64,000 nt of DNA from contig CBFHOH010000001.1 in NCBI GenBank assembly GCA_965657335.1, forward strand, positions 248,001-312,000, given 5' to 3'. The translations under genes were made by a program, and so were the position numbers. The stretch comes from UBA4582 sp965657335. GTDB taxonomy: Bacteria; Pseudomonadota; Gammaproteobacteria; Pseudomonadales; Azotimanducaceae. Below the pieces are notes generated by a model, which was not told where the DNA came from, did no database searches, and worked only from the letters and a program-made list of their open reading frames with translations. How positions within the stretch are numbered: the first letter of the stretch is position 1; each line of letters starts with the position of its first letter. This document shows, in pieces, positions 18,004 to 25,988 of the stretch.

Positions 18004-19133
18004 GACCAGTACCTAAAGATGCGTGGTAGCCAGCCAAATAGCTTTACTTTGTTCAAGCCTCTCAGACTCGGTGGTGTTATTTCATGGGAGTTTGCTCGAT
18101 CTCTGGCAAGTTTTGATTTGAGCGAAGTGATTGCCGCGGAGGTCGTCAGTACAACATCTAGCTCGAGGTCATGATAATAGCTGCGATGGTTCAAATTGCT
18201 ACTGCCAATGATGCACTCATCGTCGATTAACATCAGTTTTGCATGAAGTATTCCTCGCTGATACTCAAATACTCGAACCCCCATGCCGAGCAGGTCTGAG
18301 TAATATGTGGAGGTGAGTAGAGGTGACAAAAATATATCCGATTTTGCGCTCACGATGAGATTTACCGCCACACCTCTTGTGCAAGCAGCGCTAAGTGCTT
18401 TTAGAATCGCCCCCGAGGGGGAGAAGTATGCTGTGCAGATCGAAATGGTTTTCCGGGCATCAGCAATCTTTCGGGAGACGAAAGAGTTACGTGCGCTTCG
18501 TTTGGCAGGCGAGGCATTGGAGAGAAAATTAGTGATATTATGTTTGCTTGGGTTGTGCGCCTGCTGCGACCAAAAGGCAGAAAAATCCTCATCGAGAAGC
18601 CCCACGTTTTTCCCCTCAAGCTTGACGCCGTAGTCGTGCCAGGGGCTTCGCTGCGTGCCAGTATCAATATGATATTGAGCGATGTTTAAGCTGCCGCAGA
18701 AAGCAAATTTAGAATCAATTGTGCAAAGTTTGCGATGATCTCTACGGTTTAGCGAAGCGAAATAGTAGAGCATTTTTTTCACCTTACTTCCGTCTTTGAA
18801 AGACCACTGATAATGGGTCAGGTACCAGGGGAGAGGTCTGAAAATCCGCACGCTGATATTCGCGTGATCGAGAATTGAGGCGACGATATTGGCTGAGTCA
18901 CCACTTCCGACACCATCGATCACTACCCGAATTTCAACCCCGCGTTTTGCTGCTCGCGTTAAGGCGCCAATGACCCGTTTGCCTAATTCATCGTACTTGA
19001 ATATGTAGAAGTCCACGTTAACGCGAGCAACAGCATGTTCTAGGCTATGAATCAGTTCTTCGAAATAAATCGCAGCATCGTCGAACACTTGTTCTGTATG
19101 CCAAAAATGTTTGTCGTCGCTAAAGCTGCTCAT
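18000..19133 (-). CDS. clsB: Cardiolipin synthase B-like phospholipase D family protein
   Basis: Phospholipase D superfamily phosphatidyltransferase of 377 residues with two HKD motifs: HRKLCTID with CGSLN in the first half, and HAKLMLID with GSSNLN in the second. The absence of N-terminal membrane helices fits ClsB rather than ClsA. It would make cardiolipin or phosphatidylglycerol from phospholipids at the inner membrane. It is the first gene of a four-gene leftward operon (clsB, EEP protein, globin, MMPL exporter). A perfect FNR-type palindrome lies 60 bp upstream. Confidence 0.86.
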   Translation of the reverse strand: MSSFSDDKHFWHTEQVFDDAAIYFEELIHSLEHAVARVNVDFYIFKYDELGKRVIGALTRAAKRGVEIRVVIDGVGSGDSANIVASILDHANISVRIFRPLPWYLTHYQWSFKDGSKVKKMLYYFASLNRRDHRKLCTIDSKFAFCGSLNIAQYHIDTGTQRSPWHDYGVKLEGKNVGLLDEDFSAFWSQQAHNPSKHNITNFLSNASPAKRSARNSFVSRKIADARKTISICTAYFSPSGAILKALSAACTRGVAVNLIVSAKSDIFLSPLLTSTYYSDLLGMGVRVFEYQRGILHAKLMLIDDECIIGSSNLNHRSYYHDLELDVVLTTSAAITSLKSKLARDRANSHEITPPSLRGLNKVKLFGWLPRIFRYWS

Positions 19134-19192
19134 CGTTTTATAAATCCGAATATTTCATAGAGGTATTGTGGTCTGTTCAGCTTTGGCAGTGC

Positions 19193-19206
19193 TTGATTTG
19201 CATCAA
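19193..19206. promoter_or_regulatory. FNR/Anr-type binding site
   Basis: TTGATTTGCATCAA matches the FNR/Anr consensus TTGAT-N4-ATCAA at every fixed base. It is centred 66 bp before the clsB start, and a possible -10 (ACAATA, read leftward, at 19164-19169) would put the transcription start about 42 bp from the centre, the class II activator spacing. It could instead drive the small rightward frame at 19259. Confidence 0.65.
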
Positions 19207-19258
19207 TGGAAAGACCTCGCAGCTAAGTAAGCTGTTATTGCAGTTTAGGAAGGTGGTA

Positions 19259-19372
19259 ATGAACAACAACGACGTTGTAGCGGTAGGGAAAGAAAATGCT
19301 CGAGTTCAAGCTCGAAGATATCGATACTCAGAAAGAGATAAAACTTTGGCGAGTTTGATTAGGGTAGTTTAG
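19259..19372 (+). CDS. Possible 37-residue small protein
   Basis: Short frame with a strong ribosome-binding site (AGGAAGG, 5-10 nt before ATG) encoding a basic peptide beginning MNNNDVVAVGKENARVQ. It lies 53 bp after the FNR-type box, and its last 14 bp overlap the end of the convergent kinase gene. I recognise no family. It may be a genuine small protein or chance. The 19134-19258 region otherwise holds the FNR site and promoter elements. Confidence 0.3.
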   Translation: MNNNDVVAVGKENARVQARRYRYSERDKTLASLIRVV

Positions 19373-20573
19373 CTTTGCCAGGGGGATGTAATATCTGTTC
19401 GAGGTCGATGGTCTCCAACTTTTGAAGAATTCGCTCAATCCATGTGATTGCCAGTTGGTGTCCTCGTTCACCTGTTAATTCCAACATATTCTGATATTCC
19501 GCGGGTATCACCTTGTGCAGAATAATGAGCATGCCGGCATGGTAAGACCAATCGAGTGTTTCTTGGTCAACCTCAATCCCATGTGTCGCAAGTTTTGCTT
19601 TATAAAACTGGATCAGCTCTGCAGCGTCGTTTTCGTCAGAGTCTTTCCCTAGCGACGCACTCAAAAAATAGGCGAGATCAAGCCCAGCGGGGCCGTACAT
19701 TAATGTTTGCCAGTCACAGATGACGATCTCGTGCCGCGCGTCATCAAAGAAAAGGTTATCGAGCCGAAAGTCGCCGTGTAATAGTGTTGAAGGCAGGCTG
19801 GTATAGATGTCGAATAGTGCTAGCGCGTGTTCCTTGAGCCAGTAAAGAAGTTTAAGGTGGCGCGGTGTTAATGTGTCTTGGTTTGATTTGATATACCTTG
19901 GTAGGCAATCCAGAAAGACAGCTTGTCCCGCTTTTGCGCCTAGCTTGAGAGGAATAACCCATGAAAACTTCTCCGTGACGGGCTGGTTCCAATACTGAGC
20001 GTGTAGTTGCGCCATACCCGCAAGTGCAGTTTTTGCATCTTGTAAATTACAACCCTCAAGCTGATTACCAAGCCGGAATTTTGAGAGGTCCTCCAGCAAT
20101 AACGCGTAGTTTCTTTTTTTCACTGGAATCTTTTGCGCAAGCCGGACCAGCCACCATATAACGCTGACGGGAAATCGATTGATAAAATTCAGCAGTCCAA
20201 GTGTTTTGTCAGGGTCATCTCCCAGGTCCATCTCAGTGAGATATGGCTTAGGTGTTCGTGCGATAAGTTCCGGTTGTAGTTCTGAATAGAATCTAATCTC
20301 CCGCTCATAGACACCAAGCGTTTCGCCTATGCCTCGGTTTCCGGTCTGGGTGGGTAGTTTGAGAACAACGCTGTGTCTGTCTGCAGCGTGTTGCGTGGAT
20401 CCTGATTGGTAGGTGAGTGTCAGAATGATCACTTCGCCCATAAATCCGGTATCGCGACCGACAACACGGTAGCTGAAGTTGCTGATTTTCTTGTCTGGAA
20501 AAGTAGGCTGATCTCGCAATGCGGTGTTGATCCACAGCGGATCAATATCCGCAATGCTTCGGGGAATGCGCAT
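19359..20573 (-). CDS. Phosphotransferase-family (EcKinase/APH-like) protein
   Basis: Protein-kinase-like fold small-molecule kinase of 404 residues. The catalytic loop appears as LLHGDFRLDNLFF (Asp and Asn) and the metal-binding Asp in VICDWQTLMYGPAGLDLAYF. An N-terminal lobe lysine lies in SVVLKLP. Relatives are annotated as ecdysteroid-kinase-like or aminoglycoside phosphotransferase-like proteins and are common in bacteria that degrade lipids and steroids. The substrate is unknown. No evidence of antibiotic resistance should be read into it. It stands alone, between the small frame at 19259 and the TonB receptor. Confidence 0.78.
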   Translation of the reverse strand: MRIPRSIADIDPLWINTALRDQPTFPDKKISNFSYRVVGRDTGFMGEVIILTLTYQSGSTQHAADRHSVVLKLPTQTGNRGIGETLGVYEREIRFYSELQPELIARTPKPYLTEMDLGDDPDKTLGLLNFINRFPVSVIWWLVRLAQKIPVKKRNYALLLEDLSKFRLGNQLEGCNLQDAKTALAGMAQLHAQYWNQPVTEKFSWVIPLKLGAKAGQAVFLDCLPRYIKSNQDTLTPRHLKLLYWLKEHALALFDIYTSLPSTLLHGDFRLDNLFFDDARHEIVICDWQTLMYGPAGLDLAYFLSASLGKDSDENDAAELIQFYKAKLATHGIEVDQETLDWSYHAGMLIILHKVIPAEYQNMLELTGERGHQLAITWIERILQKLETIDLEQILHPPGKAKLP

Positions 20574-20622
20574 ACGGTTTGCATCCTTTATGAACGATGG
20601 TTGTTACCTGACAGTAGCGGTA

Positions 20623-20658
20623 TTCACCGGTTGTTTCTATATCTTGATTACCGGTGAA
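20623..20658. repeat. Perfect 9-bp inverted repeat upstream of kinase gene
   Basis: TTCACCGGT and ACCGGTGAA are separated by 18 bp of AT-rich sequence in the 166-bp region between the zinc-receptor gene and the kinase gene. The two arms could be an operator for the kinase gene (50 bp upstream of its ATG) or a transcript-end hairpin for the receptor. No T-run follows leftward. Confidence 0.45.
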
Positions 20659-20739
20659 GCCGCGCCTGTTATTAATGAACCAAGGCCATATTGAATGACG
20701 ACTACATTAGGGTCAAATTACGCAACCCCAGATATTGCA

Positions 20740-22830
20740 TTAAAAATTGATTCTGAGACCTGCCAGAAGCGTGCGTCCGGGTGCCGGTGCGACATCCTTA
20801 ATGAATGAAACATGATGTCGCTGCTCTTCATCACCCAGATTTTTGCCATGGAGGAATATCTCCATATTGGTGCGCCCTGACAAGCGAATTTGATATCCGA
20901 GGTAGACGCTTAAGTCATAATATTCGTCCGTCACGAGTTCCTCAGCGGCTACATCCGTCTGGTTATCGACATTCAGAAAATCGAGTGAGGCAGTGAATGC
21001 CCCCCATTCTCCCAGCACGCCAAGGCCGTAACGCAACGGCGGTGTGCGCGGAATATGATCATTGCCGCTAATATCGAGTGATGCGCTCACCCAATCAAAT
21101 TTAAGCGAGACTTCTACTCGGCCCTCGTTCCACTTACTGATCTGAGACGTGAGCTCAGCGTCGATGCCGTAAAAGTTTGCATCCTCTTGTAAGTAGACGA
21201 CTTCGGGCAAACCATCTTCCTCAGCGCCTGTTGCCTGTTGATAGATGAAGTCAGAGAATTGCGTGGCGTAAACAGTGACTCGACTGCTTAGCTGGTCTGC
21301 GTCGTACTCAAATGTTGCAGCAATGTTAGCCGCTTTTTCATTATCCAATTGGATATTACCAACCTCAAAGCTGTTGGTGGTTAGGTGCGGTCCATTCGAG
21401 TAGAGCTCCTCAGCGACCGGCGCACGTGACGAATAGTCGATCACCGTGCCAAATAGCAGGTCTGATGATAGCGGGATGACGACGCCGGCGGACAAAGCGT
21501 AAGTGTTAAAGTCTGTATCAACATTCGCGGCAGGTTGATGGCTCAACTGACCAACTCGTGCACCTAATTCGAGATCAAATTGCTCAAAGCTGCGCTCAGC
21601 AACCCAAAATACGGCTTGTTCGTCAGTATCTACAGGCGGAATAAATGCCTCTTCACCCAGTGCTGAAAACTCCCGGTCTGACAGCTGCGTGCCGATCAAA
21701 CCGCGCCATTGCCCAATGTCGTAAATCAGTTCGGCACGGGCTTCCCAAGCCTCGTTGCTGAACTCTGTTGCGATTTCACCATTCGGTTCAATTTCTCGAT
21801 GCTCATAGTCATTGATACCGAATCGAACGTTAAGGCTGGAAAAAATTGAGAAAGGATTATTGACTCCAAGCTCGAAATCGACCCGGTTTTGCTTGAGATC
21901 GAGCAGTGGGTTGCCTTCCTCTTCTTCCTCTTCTTCCTCCTCCTCTTCATGTTCATGCCCGTGTCCTCCGGGTAGACCGTAATTAGCTTCAAGTTGGCTG
22001 ACGACCAACCCAACAAAGCCCCAGTCTTGGATATAAGAAGCACCTAAGGCAAGGCTTTCGCTATCGAACTGGCTACCGGGCAATATGTCTCGAGCTTCTT
22101 CTTCCTCGTGATGTTCTTCATCATCATCCCCATGATCCGCTCCTTCCTCTTCCTCTTCCGCTTCCTCGAGTGCACGTAGCTGCGCTGATTCTGCAAAACC
22201 AGGAATTTCATAGGCATCACCATCTTGAAAGCTGGCGTCTGCGTGCCAGGCGAAAGAGCCAGTGCCACCGTTCAACTTAAATGCGGTTGCATTACCATCC
22301 GTATTGGAATCAAAGGTTGTTGATATGCCGCCTGTGACGAGATGGCTTGGCACATTGTGAGGAATCCGCCCTGTATGTACGTCGACGACTCCACCAATAG
22401 CGCCAGAACCGTATAACAGTGTGCTTGGTCCTTTGAGAACTTCGATACGTTCAGCGATAAAAGGATCGATGCCAACGGCATGATCTGCGCTGGTTACAGA
22501 AACATCCAGCGTATCGATTCTGTCTTCCATGACTTTCACGCGGGGGCCACCCAAACCGTGAATCACTGGGCGACCAACTGCCTTACCGAAGCTGGCTGTT
22601 TGTATACCAGGTAGTTTGCCTAGTGTGCTGCCAATATTGGAATCCAAGACGCGCTTGAGTTCATCGCCGTCAATCAGCTCCACGGCCTGTGAAAGTCCCT
22701 CGCCCGACAAAGGGTGCGAGAAAACAATTACTTCTTCGATTTGCTTAGAAGATTCCTGCTGGGCGTGGCTAACACCCGCTTGAATAGCCAAAAAAAGCCC
22801 GCCAATAACGGACAGAGGGGAATTATTCAT
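20740..22830 (-). CDS. ZnuD-like TonB-dependent receptor with His/Glu-rich loops
   Basis: Outer-membrane TonB-dependent receptor of 696 residues with a signal peptide (to SHA at about 23), a TonB-box-like EEVIVFSHP, a plug domain (VIHGLGGPRVKVMEDRI, SADHAVGIDPF, GPSTLLYGSGAIGG) and a beta-barrel ending in aromatic LLAGLRINF. The plug sequence and two extracellular stretches rich in His and Glu (about residues 224-248 and 292-312) match ZnuD-type zinc receptors. It would import Zn(II) into the periplasm with TonB energy. The Glu codon runs are pure GAA/GAG microsatellites. Follows a small His/Cys protein by 74 bp, probably as one operon. Confidence 0.86.
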   Translation of the reverse strand: MNNSPLSVIGGLFLAIQAGVSHAQQESSKQIEEVIVFSHPLSGEGLSQAVELIDGDELKRVLDSNIGSTLGKLPGIQTASFGKAVGRPVIHGLGGPRVKVMEDRIDTLDVSVTSADHAVGIDPFIAERIEVLKGPSTLLYGSGAIGGVVDVHTGRIPHNVPSHLVTGGISTTFDSNTDGNATAFKLNGGTGSFAWHADASFQDGDAYEIPGFAESAQLRALEEAEEEEEGADHGDDDEEHHEEEEARDILPGSQFDSESLALGASYIQDWGFVGLVVSQLEANYGLPGGHGHEHEEEEEEEEEEEGNPLLDLKQNRVDFELGVNNPFSIFSSLNVRFGINDYEHREIEPNGEIATEFSNEAWEARAELIYDIGQWRGLIGTQLSDREFSALGEEAFIPPVDTDEQAVFWVAERSFEQFDLELGARVGQLSHQPAANVDTDFNTYALSAGVVIPLSSDLLFGTVIDYSSRAPVAEELYSNGPHLTTNSFEVGNIQLDNEKAANIAATFEYDADQLSSRVTVYATQFSDFIYQQATGAEEDGLPEVVYLQEDANFYGIDAELTSQISKWNEGRVEVSLKFDWVSASLDISGNDHIPRTPPLRYGLGVLGEWGAFTASLDFLNVDNQTDVAAEELVTDEYYDLSVYLGYQIRLSGRTNMEIFLHGKNLGDEEQRHHVSFIKDVAPAPGRTLLAGLRINF

Positions 22831-22904
22831 TACCTGTTTCTCTCTTAATATGAGATAAAAGACAGCAAAGATATCGCTGTTACTCGTAGTTTCTCTTGAT
22901 GCCT

Positions 22905-23198
22905 TTAGGAGAGAGGGGGTGCCCGGCTAAGCTTGTCAAAGGTCAGTGCAGAGACGAGGTGCCGTGTTGGCAAAACAGCGCGGTAGGTAACGATGAAATC
23001 TATATCAGAGAGCGGTAAACCCGTGCTCGTTAGTGCCGGAGAGTGGCTACCAAGCGAACATACGGTACAGCTTTCATCTTGAACAACATCAGAATGAAAA
23101 TGCTGAGCAGTGGTGACCTGAGCAATAAGGAACGCAAGAAGAACACCGAGCGTGAGTCGGTGTGAAAGTGATGATCTTAGTTTATCGATCGTTTTCAT
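22905..23198 (-). CDS. Small exported His/Cys protein (DUF2946-like)
   Basis: 97-residue protein with an N-terminal hydrophobic signal (LTLGVLLAFLIAQVTTA), then HFHSDVVQDESCTVCSL, a His-x-His and Cys-x-x-Cys arrangement typical of the DUF2946-like proteins found beside zinc or copper TonB receptors. It probably binds metal in the periplasm. It precedes the ZnuD-like receptor by 74 bp in the same direction, supporting a shared metal-uptake role. The C-terminal third lacks recognisable features. An inverted repeat lies just upstream of its start. Confidence 0.65.
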   Translation of the reverse strand: MKTIDKLRSSLSHRLTLGVLLAFLIAQVTTAQHFHSDVVQDESCTVCSLGSHSPALTSTGLPLSDIDFIVTYRAVLPTRHLVSALTFDKLSRAPPLS

Positions 23199-23200
23199 AA

Positions 23201-23223
23201 TTGCGCGTAATTATTAGGCGCAA
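23201..23223. promoter_or_regulatory. Inverted repeat at the start of the zinc-receptor operon
   Basis: TTGCGC-GTAATTATTAG-GCGCAA, perfect 6-bp arms around an AT-rich centre, begins 3 bp before the ATG of the small His/Cys protein. It covers the ribosome-binding position, so it may be an operator (for example Zur) or an mRNA hairpin that masks translation. It does not match a Zur consensus closely. Confidence 0.4.
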
Positions 23224-23541
23224 ACAGTGTATCTAAAAAATTAATTTTTGCAATGTCATACATCTTGACGCTTTTCAAGGCGTGATTGAATGTTTTGAAA
23301 TGGTCATCCGCTGCCTTTGGCCAGCGATTGATATACCTAATGCACAACGCGGAGTGCATATGTATAAATCTAGCTCAAGACAAAGCCATTTGGACCGGCA
23401 TGCTAGGTCCTTGGCGAGCATGTTAGCGTCGCTGTAAGTGGCAGACAGGTGTTGCAAAAATCTCGTACAAAACTGGTAAAGCAGGACCGCATCAGCAGAT
23501 AATACGGTCTGTTATTTCCTGTCTATCAGTGGCAAAAATCT
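23224..23541. other. Intergenic region between divergent genes
   Basis: 318 bp between the metal-uptake operon and the flavin monooxygenase. I see CTTGA/TCAAG arms near 23265-23280 and an AT-rich stretch that may hold the leftward promoter. There is no credible reading frame and no RNA gene. Confidence 0.5.
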
Positions 23542-24858
23542 ATGGATGAAAGATTAAACGCAGCTGTCATTGGTGCTGGTGCAGCAGGGCTGGTTTGTGC
23601 GCGCGAACTTGCGAGGCAAAATGTCAATGTGACGGTATTCGAAAAGTCGCGCCAGGTTGGTGGTGTTTGGGTATACGAGCCCGAGGTAGATGATGACATA
23701 ACGGGGGTTGATCCAGATCGCACAGTTCATTCTTCGCTCTATGATTCGCTGAGAACGAACCTTCCTCGCGATCTGATGGCTTTTTCGGACTACAATTTTG
23801 ACGCGTCCGGAGGCGGTGAAGATACATGGCCCCGTTACCCTGACCATTCAAAAGTGCGGGCGTACCTTGAAAGGTTTGCGCTGGATTATGATCTGACGGA
23901 AAAAATTAGGTTCGGAGCCAGAGTGACTGGTTTAATTCCGTTGTCAGGCAACAGCAAGAATGAAGTTAACGTTCGCCCGAAGTGGATTATAGAAACCGAA
24001 GACGCAGAAGGTAATTTTTCCAGAGAGACCTTTGATGCGGTAGCTGTTTGTAATGGCCATTACTCAAAACCCAGAGTGCCGCTACTAACGGGTATGGAAA
24101 CTTTTCCAGGGTACGTTATTCATAGCCACAATTACCGTCGTCCAGATGAATTTAAGAAAATGAAAGTCGTTGTCTGGGGTGCGGCAGCATCGGGTGCTGA
24201 TCTCGCAAGGGAAATAGCGACAGTGGCAGCTGAAGTCTACTGGTGCGGCAATGCTTTTGAGTTACCTGCAAGGCCAGGGGGCAAAGGTATTCAGCTATAT
24301 CCGTCGCCGGTGCGTTGCGCCGGCAATAGCATCAAATTTAATGATGCAGTGAGCGTAGAGGATGTTGACGCTTTTGTATATTGCACCGGTTACGAGTACA
24401 GCTTTCCTTTTCTGGAAAAAAACATCGTGTCTGTAGAAGATAATTGGGTGCATCCACTTTACCTAGACCTGATTTCTACCAGGTTTCAAAACCTTGCATT
24501 CATCGGTTTACCCTACCTGGTGATTCCTTTTCGATTGTTTGAAATGCAATCCCGTTGGTTCGCTAAAGGTATCGCGGGGAAGATGCAGCTGCCTGATCAG
24601 AGAGAAATGAATGTTGCCTTTGAAGCAGCGCAACATGAACTGACCAAAGCTGGTACGCCGAAACATCATTTTCATCGCCTGGGCGATGCGCAGACGGATT
24701 ATATTAATTTGTTGGCGAGCCAATGTGGTGAGGACTCCGTACCGGAGTGGTACGTAGGTTTGGCGCTTGAAGCACAAAAAGCTAGGCTCGCAGACCCCGA
24801 GGGCTTCAGGGCCAGACCGCTGAAGTTTCGGGGGCCAACGGTAGTGCCCGCAGTATAG
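23542..24858 (+). CDS. Flavin-containing monooxygenase
   Basis: FAD- and NADPH-dependent monooxygenase of 438 residues, the length of class B FMOs. FAD-binding GAGAAGLVCARE is at the N-terminus. The FMO fingerprint FxGxxxHxxxY appears as FPGYVIHSHNY, directly followed by the NADPH-binding Rossmann segment VVVWGAAASGADLA. A late CTGYEYSFPF matches the ATGY motif. It would oxygenate soft nucleophiles such as amines or sulfides. Marine relatives include trimethylamine monooxygenase, but identity with Tmm is not shown here. It stands alone between the zinc operon and trpS (convergent, 18 bp apart). Confidence 0.88.
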   Translation: MDERLNAAVIGAGAAGLVCARELARQNVNVTVFEKSRQVGGVWVYEPEVDDDITGVDPDRTVHSSLYDSLRTNLPRDLMAFSDYNFDASGGGEDTWPRYPDHSKVRAYLERFALDYDLTEKIRFGARVTGLIPLSGNSKNEVNVRPKWIIETEDAEGNFSRETFDAVAVCNGHYSKPRVPLLTGMETFPGYVIHSHNYRRPDEFKKMKVVVWGAAASGADLAREIATVAAEVYWCGNAFELPARPGGKGIQLYPSPVRCAGNSIKFNDAVSVEDVDAFVYCTGYEYSFPFLEKNIVSVEDNWVHPLYLDLISTRFQNLAFIGLPYLVIPFRLFEMQSRWFAKGIAGKMQLPDQREMNVAFEAAQHELTKAGTPKHHFHRLGDAQTDYINLLASQCGEDSVPEWYVGLALEAQKARLADPEGFRARPLKFRGPTVVPAV

Positions 24859-24876
24859 CGGCGCAAACCGAAAAGT

Positions 24877-25893
24877 TCAGCGCGGCAGCAACCCTGTTTT
24901 CTCATAGACGTCTGCCAGTGTGACTGATGCTCTCGCCGTGGCTTTTTTCGCGCCGGCTTGCATTAGCTGTTGCAGGTAGTCTTGGTTTTTCATGAGGTCT
25001 TCATATTTTTCGCGATAAGGTGTCAGTGTAGACACCACGAGGTCGGCCAGATCACCTTTCAGGTGACCGTACATACGTCCCTCATATTCCTCGACTAAAG
25101 CTGACACACTTTTTCCGCTTAGGACGCTGTAGATGGTCAGCAGGTTTGCTAGGCCTGGTTTGTTTTCCGGATCATAATTAACAACGGTATCCGAATCTGT
25201 CACTGCAGACTTAATTTTTTTAGTAATCTTTTTAGGTTGGTCGATGATCGAAATATAGCTTTTTTCATTTTCCGAGGATTTTGACATTTTCGATTCTGGA
25301 TCAGTCAACGACATTATTTTTGCGCCAACCTCTGGAATATATGGCTCGGGCACTTTCAGCGCACCCGTGCCATATCGGTTGTCAAAATAGCCCACGAGAT
25401 CGCGACAGAGTTCGAGATGTTGTTTCTGATCCTGGCCGACGGGCACCAAGTCTGCTTGATATAGTAAAATGTCGGCAGCCATTAAGACAGGGTATGAAAA
25501 CAGACCCGCGTGCACATTCTTAACATTGGCCGACTTATCCTTAAATTGCGTCATTCTGTTGAGATAACCCATCGGCGTCATGCAAGTCAGAATCCACGTT
25601 AGCTCTGCGTGTTCGTGCACGTGTGATTGAACGAAAATTGTGTTTTCCTCGGGATCCAAACCAAGTGCAATGTACTGGGCGTAGAAACTCATGCACCTTT
25701 CGCGCAAGGCAACTGGATCTTGGGGTACTGTCAACGCATGGAGATCTGCGATGAAATAGAAGCAGTCATAATCCTGCTGCATGGCTTTCCAGTTAGACAC
25801 TGCGCCAATGTAGTTACCAAGGGTGAGGTTACCGGTTGTGGTAGAGCCTGAAAGTATCGTCTTGCGTGTTGCGGTATCATTGGGGCTTGTCAT
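24877..25893 (-). CDS. trpS: Tryptophanyl-tRNA synthetase
   Basis: Class I aminoacyl-tRNA synthetase charging tRNA-Trp, 338 residues, as expected for bacterial TrpS. The HIGH-like motif is TTTGNLTLGNYIGA; the canonical form is PTGxLHLGNYxGA, so the His is replaced by Thr here, a known tolerated variation. DADI-type sequence LMAADILLYQAD, the GxDQxQH segment VGQDQKQHLEL and KMSKS (ESKMSKSSEN) are all present. It is divergent from the kynurenine operon, so a tryptophan-using and a tryptophan-catabolic gene share a 95-bp intergenic region. Confidence 0.94.
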   Translation of the reverse strand: MTSPNDTATRKTILSGSTTTGNLTLGNYIGAVSNWKAMQQDYDCFYFIADLHALTVPQDPVALRERCMSFYAQYIALGLDPEENTIFVQSHVHEHAELTWILTCMTPMGYLNRMTQFKDKSANVKNVHAGLFSYPVLMAADILLYQADLVPVGQDQKQHLELCRDLVGYFDNRYGTGALKVPEPYIPEVGAKIMSLTDPESKMSKSSENEKSYISIIDQPKKITKKIKSAVTDSDTVVNYDPENKPGLANLLTIYSVLSGKSVSALVEEYEGRMYGHLKGDLADLVVSTLTPYREKYEDLMKNQDYLQQLMQAGAKKATARASVTLADVYEKTGLLPR

Positions 25894-25988
25894 AAAGGAT
25901 TCTTAAAGCATGTTAGTGAACAGATGGATGCGCAAGCCATCATACCAGAGCTGTACCGGATTTCCTTCGTACAAATATAGGTTACTCG

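Noticed and set aside
19359..20573. Aminoglycoside resistance gene
   Set aside because: It has the APH-like kinase fold, but the sequence and length fit EcKinase-like metabolic kinases, and nothing shows resistance.
21726..22481. Several minus-strand frames rich in Lys/Arg beside the TonB receptor
   Set aside because: They are other-frame readings of the GAA/GAG microsatellites inside the receptor gene.
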